Assembly: GCF_004114955.1 (NCBI RefSeq)
Contig: NZ_CP030053.1
Span: forward strand, 558,001-622,000
Length of the DNA stretch: 64,000 nucleotides
Reading direction: 5' to 3'
From: Bradyrhizobium guangzhouense
GTDB taxonomy: Bacteria; Pseudomonadota; Alphaproteobacteria; Rhizobiales; Xanthobacteraceae
The notes beneath the pieces were generated by a model. That model worked only from the letters and a program-made list of their open reading frames with translations, had not been told where the DNA came from and did not search any database. The translations under genes were made by a program, and so were the position numbers. Positions 14,260 through 23,224 of this stretch are shown in pieces. Every line of letters starts with the position of its first letter. Position 1 is the first letter of the stretch.

Positions 14260-14739
14260 ATGCGACGGCTGATGAAATTCCTGCACACGCTCGGCGCCAT
14301 CGGCCTGATGGGAGCGATGGCTTGCCTCGTCGTGCTGCTCGGATTCGTTCCCAAGCCGGCATCGCTCAAAGAGTACGCCCTGATGAGCGCAGCGCTCGGC
14401 GGCGTCGCCACTTGGGTGTTCTTTCCCTCGCTTGCGCTGACGCTGATCGCCGGCCTGCTGGCGATTGCCTTGAACCGGGCCTACCACAGTGCCGGCTGGG
14501 CCTGGGCGAAGCTCGCGACAGGCATTGTGATTTTCGAATGGGGCTTTACCGCCGTATTGGGCCCGCTTCAGGAAGAAGCGGAGGCCAGCGCCCGCGCTTT
14601 ATCGGGCGAAGCCGATGCTGCAGCGCTCGTGCTGTCGTTGTCGGCGGAGCGGACGTCACTCTGGGTTCTGCTCGCCGTAGCTGCCGCGAACGTCGTCCTC
14701 GGCATATGGCGACCGCGCCTCACCAGGCTGCCAGATTGA
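14260..14739 (+). CDS. Small integral membrane protein, function unknown
   Basis: A 159-residue protein with four strongly hydrophobic segments (roughly residues 8-28, 42-68, 84-103 and 130-150). It lies 28 bases downstream of hemF on the same strand. ATG 14260 and ATG 14272 are both possible starts. It resembles the loosely defined DUF2269-type membrane proteins in layout, but I cannot point to a diagnostic motif. Its position at the end of the photosynthesis operon may reflect simple neighbourhood rather than function. Confidence 0.75.
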   Translation: MRRLMKFLHTLGAIGLMGAMACLVVLLGFVPKPASLKEYALMSAALGGVATWVFFPSLALTLIAGLLAIALNRAYHSAGWAWAKLATGIVIFEWGFTAVLGPLQEEAEASARALSGEADAAALVLSLSAERTSLWVLLAVAAANVVLGIWRPRLTRLPD

Positions 14740-14768
14740 GGTCCGGCAGCGTCGACCGGACCGCGCGG

Positions 14769-15200
14769 CTACTTCTGTGCGCCTTCAGGTCGACCGCCGC
14801 TGTCGGGGCCGGTTCCGGTCGAGGAACTGGTCGGAGCTGCGCGCGTGTCGGGTGCGGGATTTTGCGGCTGATAGGGTTTGGGCGTGTTGGGATCCGTCCG
14901 GTCCGTCGCCAATTGATTGTTGCGCTGGGCCACCTCCGATGCGGCCGTGCCGGCGTGAGAACGATATCCGAGCGTCAGGAGTGCCATCGCGATCAGCGCC
15001 ACCGCGAGCAGGCCAGCGAGTTCCGCTCCTGCACCTGACGGTTCAACACCGCGCGACCTGCCATCGCCTTCGAGCGCATAAGCCGCAATTTCTCGATTGT
15101 GGCGCGACCGCAGGAAGGCAAGGAAAAACCCTGCCGCGACGATCAGACCTGCGGCGAGGGTGAAGAATGTAAGCCAAGTAAGAGGGGCATCGCCGTTCAT
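14769..15200 (-). CDS. Two-span membrane protein with Pro/Thr-rich tail, function unknown
   Basis: A 143-residue product from ATG 15200, which has a GGAG sequence eight bases upstream; another ATG at 15206 lies too close to that site. It has two hydrophobic segments (about residues 7-29 and 60-80) followed by a disordered, proline/threonine/serine-rich C-terminal tail of about 55 residues. It converges with the membrane protein that ends at 14739. No motif reveals function. Confidence 0.65.
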   Translation of the reverse strand: MNGDAPLTWLTFFTLAAGLIVAAGFFLAFLRSRHNREIAAYALEGDGRSRGVEPSGAGAELAGLLAVALIAMALLTLGYRSHAGTAASEVAQRNNQLATDRTDPNTPKPYQPQNPAPDTRAAPTSSSTGTGPDSGGRPEGAQK

Positions 15201-15389
15201 GGGCATTCTCCAAATGTTTTGCAGAAGGCCTACGTCTCGGCGATGGAAGTGTTCCAGTAATTGCGAACGTGATTTGCGGCAGCTGCCGGGATTGTGGCTG
15301 GCATAAAGCTGGGCGATGCCGTGTCGAATGCCATACAGAACCGCGCCTGTACCCCTCAAACCGCAATGTTGCCCAACGCGCGGGTCCCG

Positions 15390-15590
15390 CTACTTCAGCT
15401 TGAGGTCGCGCAAAGCGGTTATAATCGAGCGATATTCATCAATGGCTGACTTTGCGAGCGCATGGAGCTCGTTGTGAACTAGGCTACTCACTGCCTGCTC
15501 TATCGTTAGAAGATCGACCTCTAATCTTTGCAGTGCAGCCGTCAGTTCGCTAAACGAAGGCTGATGGCTGGCTCCCGTCTCGTCGGCCAT
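15390..15590 (-). CDS. 66-residue helical protein with candidate ECF sigma promoter
   Basis: A 66-residue, charged, probably all-helical protein (leucines spaced as in a coiled coil around LTAALQRLEVDLLTIEQAV). It has no cysteines or membrane segment. A GAGGAG ribosome site lies seven bases before ATG 15590. Upstream is a TGATCC-N16-CGTT element matching the one before the ECF sigma operon 25 kb away, which suggests a stress-induced small protein. Function unknown. Confidence 0.7.
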   Translation of the reverse strand: MADETGASHQPSFSELTAALQRLEVDLLTIEQAVSSLVHNELHALAKSAIDEYRSIITALRDLKLK

Positions 15591-15610
15591 GACCTAACTC
15601 CTCAGGAGTG

Positions 15611-15640
15611 CTTAAACGCCCGAAAGAGCCCCTCGGATCA
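15611..15640 (-). promoter_or_regulatory. Candidate ECF sigma promoter of the 66-residue gene
   Basis: Reading the minus strand, TGATCC (15640-15635) is followed by 16 bases and CGTTTAAG (15618-15611); the start codon is at 15590. The same -35/-10 arrangement precedes the rpoE-chrR operon and other units listed here. Confidence 0.65.
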
Positions 15641-15668
15641 CTCCCAACAGCCGCGAATGAAAAAATAC

Positions 15669-15696
15669 TGATCCAAAATCATGGCGGCATCGTTGT
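15669..15696 (+). promoter_or_regulatory. Candidate ECF sigma promoter of the DUF427 gene
   Basis: TGATCC at 15669-15674, 16 bases, then CGTTGT at 15691-15696; the DUF427 start codon is at 15730. It faces away from the matching minus-strand element at 15640-15611, giving a divergent pair with 28 bases between the two TGATCC boxes. Confidence 0.65.
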
Positions 15697-15729
15697 CTTG
15701 AGAGTGCGAGTCTCGATGGAGCTAACGCC

Positions 15730-16191
15730 ATGGAATCCGTATGGGATTATCCTCGTCCTCCTCGACTAGAGCCGGTCTCTCAACAGCTCGAAGTCATCTT
15801 CAATGGGAAGACTGTTGCGAGGACCACGCACGGTTATCGAGTTTTGGAGACGAGCCACCCTCCAGTATATTATTTCCCGCCCGCCGATGTCGACCTGACA
15901 ACTCTGGCGAGCGCGGAAGGACGGTCCTGGTGTGAGTTCAAGGGTCTTGCTTTGTACTGGGCCGTCGAAGTCGATGGCAAAACTGCCGATAAGGCGGCCT
16001 GGTGCTATCCTAACCCGACCGAGCCGTACTCAGCCATCTCCGGCTTCTATGCGTTTTACGCTTCGAGGGTGGACCAGTGCAAGGTCGGCGGCGAGCTAGT
16101 AAGGGCGCAGCCGGGTGATTTCTACGGCGGTTGGATCACGTCTGACATCGTAGGTCCCTTCAAGGGCATACCCGGTAGTAGACACTGGTGA
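15730..16191 (+). CDS. DUF427 domain protein
   Basis: A 153-residue protein of the DUF427 family: one domain with RVLETSHPPVYYFPPADVD near residues 37-55 and WCEFKGLALYWAVEVDGK near 66-83, ending with SDIVGPFKG. Members are small cytoplasmic beta-rich proteins; I know of no established biochemical role. ATG 15730 has GGAG eight bases upstream. The candidate ECF promoter upstream links it to the sigma/ChrR pair at 39-40 kb. No membrane segment or signal peptide. Confidence 0.85.
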   Translation: MESVWDYPRPPRLEPVSQQLEVIFNGKTVARTTHGYRVLETSHPPVYYFPPADVDLTTLASAEGRSWCEFKGLALYWAVEVDGKTADKAAWCYPNPTEPYSAISGFYAFYASRVDQCKVGGELVRAQPGDFYGGWITSDIVGPFKGIPGSRHW

Positions 16192-16319
16192 AAACACCAA
16201 TGGCAATGTCCCGCGACTTTCGCTCGCAATCTGATCAGACCTAACATTGCAAGGAATTTCGAGTATCTTTCAAGTGAACCATCGTGACAGTGCAGACAGC
16301 ACTCACCTGGAGAACATCG

Positions 16320-16763
16320 ATGAGCACGGTAAAAAGCGCCTTGGCTCAGAAGAGTGGCGCCCTTATTCATGTTCGTTCCAGCGACATGATCGTCGAAGCC
16401 TTACGGCAGATGCGTGACAACCGGGTCCGATCGGTGCTGGTCATCGACGACGACGTGCTGGTCGGCATCGTGACGCAGGGCGACTGCGCCATCAAAGTCC
16501 TGCTACCCGGACTTGACGCAAAGCAGACGCCGGTACGCCAAGTGATGACGGTCAACCCGGTGACGGTCAAACCAGACAATCAACTGGCGGAATGTATGGC
16601 AATGATGGCTCAGCGTAGTTTCCGTCATCTGCCAGTGCTGGATGCAGGCAAGGTCGTCGGGGTGATCTCGATTGGAGACGTCGTCAAGAACATCATCCGG
16701 GATTTAGAGCATAACGTGGACGACCTGATGGGTTACATCTTGAAGGACGGCCCGGGGGGCTAA
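16320..16763 (+). CDS. Two-CBS-domain protein
   Basis: A 147-residue protein made of two CBS domains (about residues 5-62 and 72-132), with the motifs VRSVLVIDDDVLVGIVTQGD and FRHLPVLDAGKVVGVISIGD. Stand-alone CBS pairs bind adenine nucleotides and act as energy sensors or regulators of partner proteins; the partner here is unknown. I chose ATG 16320 (MSTVKSALAQ), which has GGAG eight bases upstream, over an upstream in-frame codon at 16284. It stands alone between the DUF427 gene and a convergent response regulator. Confidence 0.88.
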   Translation: MSTVKSALAQKSGALIHVRSSDMIVEALRQMRDNRVRSVLVIDDDVLVGIVTQGDCAIKVLLPGLDAKQTPVRQVMTVNPVTVKPDNQLAECMAMMAQRSFRHLPVLDAGKVVGVISIGDVVKNIIRDLEHNVDDLMGYILKDGPGG

Positions 16764-16905
16764 GACGAGCCTCGCTATGCCCGAGCGCCGCCGAGGTCCG
16801 CGTGCCCGCCTATCCGAACCCACTCTCTCCGCCACAGCGCACTTTAAACACAAAATCTCGGTGTTTGCGGAGGCGAACCTTGCATGGCGGACGATATGGG
16901 TTGCA

Positions 16906-17277
16906 TCACGTAGGATGCAGAGCGAGGCGAATGCAATTGATGAGATTTTCTCGGCTGACCGGCTTGGCAAGCACGCAAATGGCGCCCGCATTGAAAGCTC
17001 GCGTCCGCGTCTGATCATCCGCGAACGCCGAAATGACGATAATTGGAATGTTGTAGCTCGCAGCGGCAAGGCGGTGCTGTAACTCAAGGCCGGACATGCC
17101 ACCCAACCGAACGTCTGTAATCAAACAAGTCGTCGCTTCTAGCCGGCCGCGAGAAAGGAACTCTTCTGCTGATGGATAGCCGTCGACCTGGAAACCCAAA
17201 GCGTCGAGGAGATCCTCCAATGCTTCCAGAACCGTTGGGTCGTCATCCACACACGAAATCAAAGCTGACTCGGTCAC
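16906..17277 (-). CDS. Single-domain response regulator
   Basis: A CheY-like receiver of 123 residues without an output domain. It has the acidic pair in CVDDDPTV, the phosphorylated Asp in CLITDVRLGG, the Ser in VISAF and the Lys in VLAKPVS. GTG 17277 is preferred because GAAGGAAAG lies six bases upstream; a longer frame to 17319 has no ribosome site. It follows the large histidine kinase by 66 bases on the same strand, so it is probably its phosphate acceptor or a shuttle. Confidence 0.85.
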   Translation of the reverse strand: MTESALISCVDDDPTVLEALEDLLDALGFQVDGYPSAEEFLSRGRLEATTCLITDVRLGGMSGLELQHRLAAASYNIPIIVISAFADDQTRTRAFNAGAICVLAKPVSRENLINCIRLALHPT

Positions 17278-17343
17278 GAGGCTTTCCTTCAAACTCCGGC
17301 ATGCCGTCGGGCGCGCCATCTTCTACTTCCACACGCGACGCGG

Positions 17344-20300
17344 TCAGACCGCAGAAGGATCGACAGACGCGCGACTTACCGCCACCGGAATTTCAAAAAT
17401 AAACTTCGAACCGTTGGGTTGCCTCGGCTCGGCCCACAGACGTCCTCCATGTTTCTCGACAATCGACCGACTGATCGCCAAGCCCATTCCCATACCTTCA
17501 GGCTTGGTAGTGAAGAAAGCGTCGTAGATTTTGCTCGAGCTACCTGGATCAATCCCTCGACCCGAATCCTCAACACCGATCGCCAAGCATCCCGCGATTT
17601 CCCGCGTTTCGATTCGCAATAGTCTTTTTTGATCCATGACATCAACCATAGCGTCAATCGCATTGGCGACGAGGTTGAGCACGACCTGTTGGAACTGGCC
17701 GCGGTCGCCCAACACGCTGACCATCCCTCGAAGATCGACGTCCAAAAGTATGCCTTCTTTGCGGATTCTGGCTTGCGTTAAGTCAATGACGTCGCGAATA
17801 GCTCTGTTCGGCTCGAACTCCAGGCTTTCCGAAGGAGCTTTCTTGAGCAACGCACGAATGCTCTTGATCACCTCGCTTGCACGATGGCCATCTCTTATTA
17901 CTCGCTGTGCGGCTGCCCGCGCCTTTTCGATCTCTGGAGGGCTCTTATCGAGACGAAGCATGCAGGTTTCTCCGCTCGCGACGATCGCCATCAAGGGTTG
18001 ATTAAGCTCGTGCGCGACGGAAGCTGCGAACTCGCCCATAGTCATGCGCCGCGCGATGTTCTCCAGATCGGCTTGGGCCTTCCGCAACGCTTCATCCGTC
18101 CGCCGCTGCTCCGTCAGATCCTTGCAAATCGATGCTGTGCCTCTTCTTTCTCCGGTTGTGCTGTCGATGATATAGAAGAGATTTTGCAATACGGGGATCG
18201 GCTCATTCGTCTTGAAATGTCTCAGATTTCGCTCTCCGGTCCACCGGCCGTCTCGCTCCAGTGCGGGGAGAATCTCCCTCAAATATCTGTCGTCTTCTTC
18301 CGCCGGCCTCAGGTCGCTGATCTGAACTCGGGAGACATCCGCGTCCAGCTCGATACCCACCATGCGCCTTCCACCTGCGTTGATATAGCCGTCACGCCCC
18401 TTTGTCGGCAGATAGCCTATGAAATCGCTGCTATTCTCGACTACCGAGACCAGCATCTGCATCTCATCGTGAGATGCCTGGAGACGGTCTTGGGTCGTCT
18501 TGAGATCGGCATACAAGCGGGCGTTCTCGAGTGCGTTGGCTGCCTGCGAGGCCAATGCGCGAAGTACCGCGGTGCGCTCCGGCGTGAACGCGTGCGTTGT
18601 CAGGCGGTTTTCCAGATAGAGCGCCCCAATCAGGCTCGATTGTTTCGTCAAGGGTAGGCACATCAACGAGCGGATGCGCTGGCTGCGGATGTAGGCATCG
18701 GTGGCGAATTGACCCTCCATGGCATCGTCCAATAGAACAGTTTGTTGGGTCCTCAGGACATATCGCAGGATCGACTGGCAAAGTTCGTTCGGAGAGGAAG
18801 TCTCGTGCTGAAGCTTTACCCGCACGACCCCGCCCACAACTTGCGCCTCCGCCTCGATGTGAGCATCCTCGTTGCCCGACAGGATCAGCAACCCGCGGTC
18901 GGCTCCGGCATGTTCGAGAGCAATTGCCATAATCCGCTCGATCAGGCGATCCAGGACGATCTCGCCGGATACCGCGAGCGACGTTTTCATGATCGCCGTG
19001 AAGTCCAGATGCTCCGGCGTGTGCTCGGCTCGCGCCTTCTCAGCAAATCCTCGCTTTGTCGCGTCCGGATCGAGCTCTTCGAGCTGCCTGACCTTCGGCA
19101 TTGCGCCCCACTGTTTGTAGCCGGCGAGGGCCCTCCTCAAATATCCCAGCGCCGCGGTGTCGGCTCCCAAGGCCCGATAGAATCTACCGGCTAGTTCGGC
19201 GGCGATCGCCTCGTGCTGAACGAAGCCGTTCTCATGAGCCGACCGGATGGCGACCTCGTACAACTTTATCGCTTCACTCGCTTTTCCACGAAGACGCGCA
19301 ATTTCGGCCGCCAACAACGCCTCGCGGTGTGCTTGGTTTTCCTGGCACCCTTTCGACCACCTTGCGATCCGCGTCCGATGAGTCTCGATCGCCTCGATGT
19401 AATCTTGGCGCTCTGACAACGGAATTCCCTCGTAGGCTGCAGCCAGGGTCAGGGCGCTGTAGAAATGGTACTCGCCGATCTCCAGAAAGTGCTCGGTCGA
19501 CCAGACAAGGCCTTGAGCGTTCCGCGCCGCTGCAAGAGCTTCCGACATTTCTCCCGCCATGAAGTGCTGCTGCAGCTTGCAGATGTGATATCTGGCCGCT
19601 CCTACGGCGGAATGGGCGCCGGCCTGCATGAGACGCCGTTCGAACGCGAGTTCGCTGCCGTCGGCCTCCGGAAACAGACCAACGTCTGTCCGTTCACCCC
19701 GAAGCGAACGAACGAGGAGCAACTGGGCGACCAGAGAGTCGATCGCAAGTCCGAACTTTGCACCCCGCATCGATGACAGAGCCGTTTCGAGCTCCCATTC
19801 GACCTCAGCAAGGGGGACACCTGAAACCAACAGATTGGTCACTAGGCTTCTGACGCTGTAGGCAGCGTACGTCAGGTCGCCCGATGCCGAAGCCTCTTCG
19901 ATGGCGCGCCTGAGCACCTCTCGGCCCGACGAATAAGGCCGTGCCCAAGGAAGCACGAGAGCTCCGAAGAAGGTGTGCACTTTGGCCTTGAATCGGTCCA
20001 AGCCGCGCTTATCCACGAGATCGCAGCCGAGCTGGCCGAATCTGAATGCCGCGTCATAATCGTCCTGACGCAATCCCAGCACGATGCTGAGAAGAGCATA
20101 GGCGCAAGCCGAAGCGTCGCAATTGCCGTGCGCCAGACTGAGATTGGCCATGCGAATGACCGACAGATAGAAAAGGTTGTTGTCCGTGAAAGAGGCTGGC
20201 GCGAGAAAGTCCGCGAGCACGTCGATGGTTGCAAGCAGTTCGGCGTCCTGCAGCAATGGGAGATCAATCATCTCCTCGATCCTCCGCTCGCCGAGCAGAC

Positions 20301-22950
20301 GCCACATGCTCGAAAGGTCCCGGTCCACTTCCTCGTCTGAGGGATGCGGAGACCATCCTATCCCGGCGCGTCGCAGGTATTCGAGACCGACGGCTATGGC
20401 GCGGTCGATCCTGTCGATAGTGGTATACAAGATCATGCGCAACCGAGCGACCGCCGATCGATCGGTCGCGGATCGCGCCACGCCCGCTAGGCGGTCCAGT
20501 CGCTTCGCCGCCGCCTCGTGATCGCCGGTCAGGATTTCGCATTCCGCGCGGTTCAATTCGAGCTCGAAGTTCAAGCTGTGACTTGCCGGCCCTAGTTCGA
20601 CAGACTGCAGCGCCGTGGCGCCCGCAGTGAAATATTGCAAGGCTGCCGCATACGCCGTGGATGCCTTGGCACGAATGCCGGCGGTCAGATTGAAGCGAGC
20701 GACCTGCTCGCGCTCCGAGGACGATTCGATGAGATGTGCGGAACGATTGTACTGCTCCACGAGATCGAAGATCTTTTCGTCCACCTCTTGCTGGGAAAGC
20801 GCTCGAGCGAGCACTCTCGCCGTCCGGAGATGCTGATGGGCGCGCTCCGCTTCCGGAATTGACGAATAGGCCGCTTCTTGAATCCGGTCGTGGACGAAAG
20901 AGTATTTTTCGGCCACCACCGACACGAACTCGAGTCGCACTGCTTCCCAAAGCGCCGCCTCCAGCACTTCACGCGTATCTTGGTACAACGCAGAAAGGGT
21001 ATCTGCACGCGCACCGTTGCCGATGCAGGCCAAATGCCTCAAGGCTTTCTGCACGTGACCGGGCAACCTGTTTAATCTTGCGACCATGAGGTCGACGACG
21101 TTGTCGGTAAACCTTTTTCGTGCGATTTGCCCTATGTCCCATGTCCACCCCGCTTTTTCGACCGAGAATTCAAGCAATCCATCGTGCTCCAGCGAGGTGA
21201 GGAACTGAATCACAAAGAAGGGATTGCCGCCGGTCTTCGCGTGCACCAGCTGAGCCAACGGCCGTGCGCGCTGCGGATCACACCGCAGTGCGCCGGCAAT
21301 CAACGCAGTGAGGTCTCCAAGCGCGAGATTTGCCAACCAGAGACGGCGAATCGGGACCTTCGATTCCTCGATATCTGCGAGAGTTGCCGTCAGGTGATGG
21401 TCGGAGCCTACTTCATTGTCCCGATAGGCTCCTACGAGAAGCAGGTGCCCCAATTCGTTTCGCGAGCAGAGAATCCTGAGCAGGTCGAGGGTGTCCGGAT
21501 CGCTCCAATGGAGGTCATCGAAAAAGATGACGAGAGGATGATCGGACCGCGCGAAAGCGCCGATGAACCGGCCGACCAATGTCTGAAACCGGAGCCGTGC
21601 ATCGTCGGGCGACAAATCCGAGGCTTGCGGCTGTTTACCGATGATCAGCTCGAGCTGTGGAACCAGACGAATGATGGATTGAGCATTTTGGCCGAGAGCC
21701 TCCATGAGGCGGGTCCGCCAGCGCGCTAATTCGTCGTCGTTCTCACCCAGCACGGCTTGGACCAAATCCCGCAGCGCTTGCGTCAGAGCGCCGTATGGAA
21801 TATCGCGCTTGTACTGGTCAAACTTGACACGCGCGAACAATCCTCGGCGGGTAGCGATGGCTCGGTGAAGCTCGTTCACGGCCGACGACTTGCCGACGCC
21901 TGCGCCGCCTGACACCAAGACCATTTCGGTCGAGCCGCCCTCGGCGACTCTTTCGAAGGCATTGATTAGTGCATCTACATCGGATTGTCGGCCGTAAAGC
22001 CGTTCGGGAATGAACAGATGATCCAAACCGTCGTTCTCGCCCGGAGAAAAGGCGTCGATCCTCTGGTGGGACTGCCAATCCGCTTGGCAACGTCGAAGGT
22101 CGGCCAGAACGCCGGAAGCGGTCTGGTAGCGGTCCTCGGCATTCTTGGCGAGTAGCTTCATGATGACGTCGCCGACGGGGGCGGGTGCGCCATCGATTTG
22201 CACCTCAGGTCGGAGCGGCTGCCGGGCGATGTGACAGTGGATCCATTCAACGGCATCAGCCGCCTCGAACGGTAGGCGTCCGGTGAGCATCTCGTAGAGG
22301 GTGACGCCCATGGAGTACAGGTCGCTGCGGATATCTACCGACCGGTTCATCCGACCGGTCTGTTCAGGCGCTATGTAAGCCAACGTGCCCGCAATGCTAT
22401 CGACCGAAGAGGCGACACGCCGCTCCCGCGTCAAGCGCGATGCGATGCCAAAACCCATGACGCGAACGATATCTTTTTCGTCCACCAACAAGTTGGCAGG
22501 CTTGATGTCTTTATGGATAATACCAGCCAAGTGTATCTGCCGAAGCGCTTCCGCCAAGTTCACAGAAAGCCGGAGAAAAGCAGAGAGTTCGAGAGCTTCG
22601 CCAAGACTTTCGTCGAGCGGCATGCCACCGGGGTCGTCGAGTATGAGCGCCGGACCTTTTTCGCCTCGAACCAACTCGATCGGACACACCGCCCAAGCCG
22701 GATCGAGGTCACTAGCAATCGCGAATTGGTTTTCGAGCCGCTTTAATATTTCGGTGCTCGGCGTCGTGCTACGCGGCCTCAGAACGAGGACCGGGCGCTC
22801 ATCCGAAGACCGTCGTCCCCTCAGCAGCGTGAAATCGTCGTCTTTGCCAATGATATGAAGTACATAGCCGGGAAGATCACTCAGTAGCGCCCCCTCTAAT
22901 TCCGCGTGGTTGACCGTCTCGGCACAACCCTTCTGGCAGCAGAACTGCAT
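17344..22950 (-). CDS. Giant protein kinase-like/AAA ATPase/GAF/PAS sensor histidine kinase
   Basis: An 1,868-residue signalling protein with a eukaryotic-type kinase domain (about 25-290), an AAA-type ATPase domain with Walker A GGAGVGKSS (about 330-640), a long helical, TPR-like region (about 640-1290), GAF (about 1310-1470), PAS (about 1500-1610) and a HisKA-HATPase module with phospho-His1647 in SVAHELNQPL, VANAID and GMGMGLAIS. ATG 22950 has AGGAAGG six bases upstream; a TTG at 22980 lacks one. The kinase domain has HKDIKPANLL, but the DFG motif reads MGFG (165-168) and no clear VAIK lysine is seen. As far as I recall, this is common in the family, suggesting a non-catalytic sensor. It is flanked by two response regulators. 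Confidence 0.93.
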   Translation of the reverse strand: MQFCCQKGCAETVNHAELEGALLSDLPGYVLHIIGKDDDFTLLRGRRSSDERPVLVLRPRSTTPSTEILKRLENQFAIASDLDPAWAVCPIELVRGEKGPALILDDPGGMPLDESLGEALELSAFLRLSVNLAEALRQIHLAGIIHKDIKPANLLVDEKDIVRVMGFGIASRLTRERRVASSVDSIAGTLAYIAPEQTGRMNRSVDIRSDLYSMGVTLYEMLTGRLPFEAADAVEWIHCHIARQPLRPEVQIDGAPAPVGDVIMKLLAKNAEDRYQTASGVLADLRRCQADWQSHQRIDAFSPGENDGLDHLFIPERLYGRQSDVDALINAFERVAEGGSTEMVLVSGGAGVGKSSAVNELHRAIATRRGLFARVKFDQYKRDIPYGALTQALRDLVQAVLGENDDELARWRTRLMEALGQNAQSIIRLVPQLELIIGKQPQASDLSPDDARLRFQTLVGRFIGAFARSDHPLVIFFDDLHWSDPDTLDLLRILCSRNELGHLLLVGAYRDNEVGSDHHLTATLADIEESKVPIRRLWLANLALGDLTALIAGALRCDPQRARPLAQLVHAKTGGNPFFVIQFLTSLEHDGLLEFSVEKAGWTWDIGQIARKRFTDNVVDLMVARLNRLPGHVQKALRHLACIGNGARADTLSALYQDTREVLEAALWEAVRLEFVSVVAEKYSFVHDRIQEAAYSSIPEAERAHQHLRTARVLARALSQQEVDEKIFDLVEQYNRSAHLIESSSEREQVARFNLTAGIRAKASTAYAAALQYFTAGATALQSVELGPASHSLNFELELNRAECEILTGDHEAAAKRLDRLAGVARSATDRSAVARLRMILYTTIDRIDRAIAVGLEYLRRAGIGWSPHPSDEEVDRDLSSMWRLLGERRIEEMIDLPLLQDAELLATIDVLADFLAPASFTDNNLFYLSVIRMANLSLAHGNCDASACAYALLSIVLGLRQDDYDAAFRFGQLGCDLVDKRGLDRFKAKVHTFFGALVLPWARPYSSGREVLRRAIEEASASGDLTYAAYSVRSLVTNLLVSGVPLAEVEWELETALSSMRGAKFGLAIDSLVAQLLLVRSLRGERTDVGLFPEADGSELAFERRLMQAGAHSAVGAARYHICKLQQHFMAGEMSEALAAARNAQGLVWSTEHFLEIGEYHFYSALTLAAAYEGIPLSERQDYIEAIETHRTRIARWSKGCQENQAHREALLAAEIARLRGKASEAIKLYEVAIRSAHENGFVQHEAIAAELAGRFYRALGADTAALGYLRRALAGYKQWGAMPKVRQLEELDPDATKRGFAEKARAEHTPEHLDFTAIMKTSLAVSGEIVLDRLIERIMAIALEHAGADRGLLILSGNEDAHIEAEAQVVGGVVRVKLQHETSSPNELCQSILRYVLRTQQTVLLDDAMEGQFATDAYIRSQRIRSLMCLPLTKQSSLIGALYLENRLTTHAFTPERTAVLRALASQAANALENARLYADLKTTQDRLQASHDEMQMLVSVVENSSDFIGYLPTKGRDGYINAGGRRMVGIELDADVSRVQISDLRPAEEDDRYLREILPALERDGRWTGERNLRHFKTNEPIPVLQNLFYIIDSTTGERRGTASICKDLTEQRRTDEALRKAQADLENIARRMTMGEFAASVAHELNQPLMAIVASGETCMLRLDKSPPEIEKARAAAQRVIRDGHRASEVIKSIRALLKKAPSESLEFEPNRAIRDVIDLTQARIRKEGILLDVDLRGMVSVLGDRGQFQQVVLNLVANAIDAMVDVMDQKRLLRIETREIAGCLAIGVEDSGRGIDPGSSSKIYDAFFTTKPEGMGMGLAISRSIVEKHGGRLWAEPRQPNGSKFIFEIPVAVSRASVDPSAV

Positions 22951-23224
22951 GGCGAGCCTTCCTGCGACGGCCAATGACAACCTCGCGGAAGGAGTATCAA
23001 GAGACGGAAGCCGGCTCTATGGCACCATGGTATCGGTGGCTAAGCCGGCATTAATGTTTGTTGCTCCGGCGCCTTCGACGGCACATAATACCACGATCCA
23101 GATCGTTGCCCCACAAGGCCGTTGAACATCGTGTCTTTTGAAAAGCCAAGGCACCCGATCTGTGGCCTGATGAGCTAGGGACCACTTACTTGGTCAGCGG
23201 AATCAACGTTGATAGGGAAGAGAC

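Noticed and set aside
22019..22035. TGATCCAAA with a nearby CGTT inside the giant kinase gene
   Set aside because: Only seven bases separate the boxes, and it lies within coding sequence.
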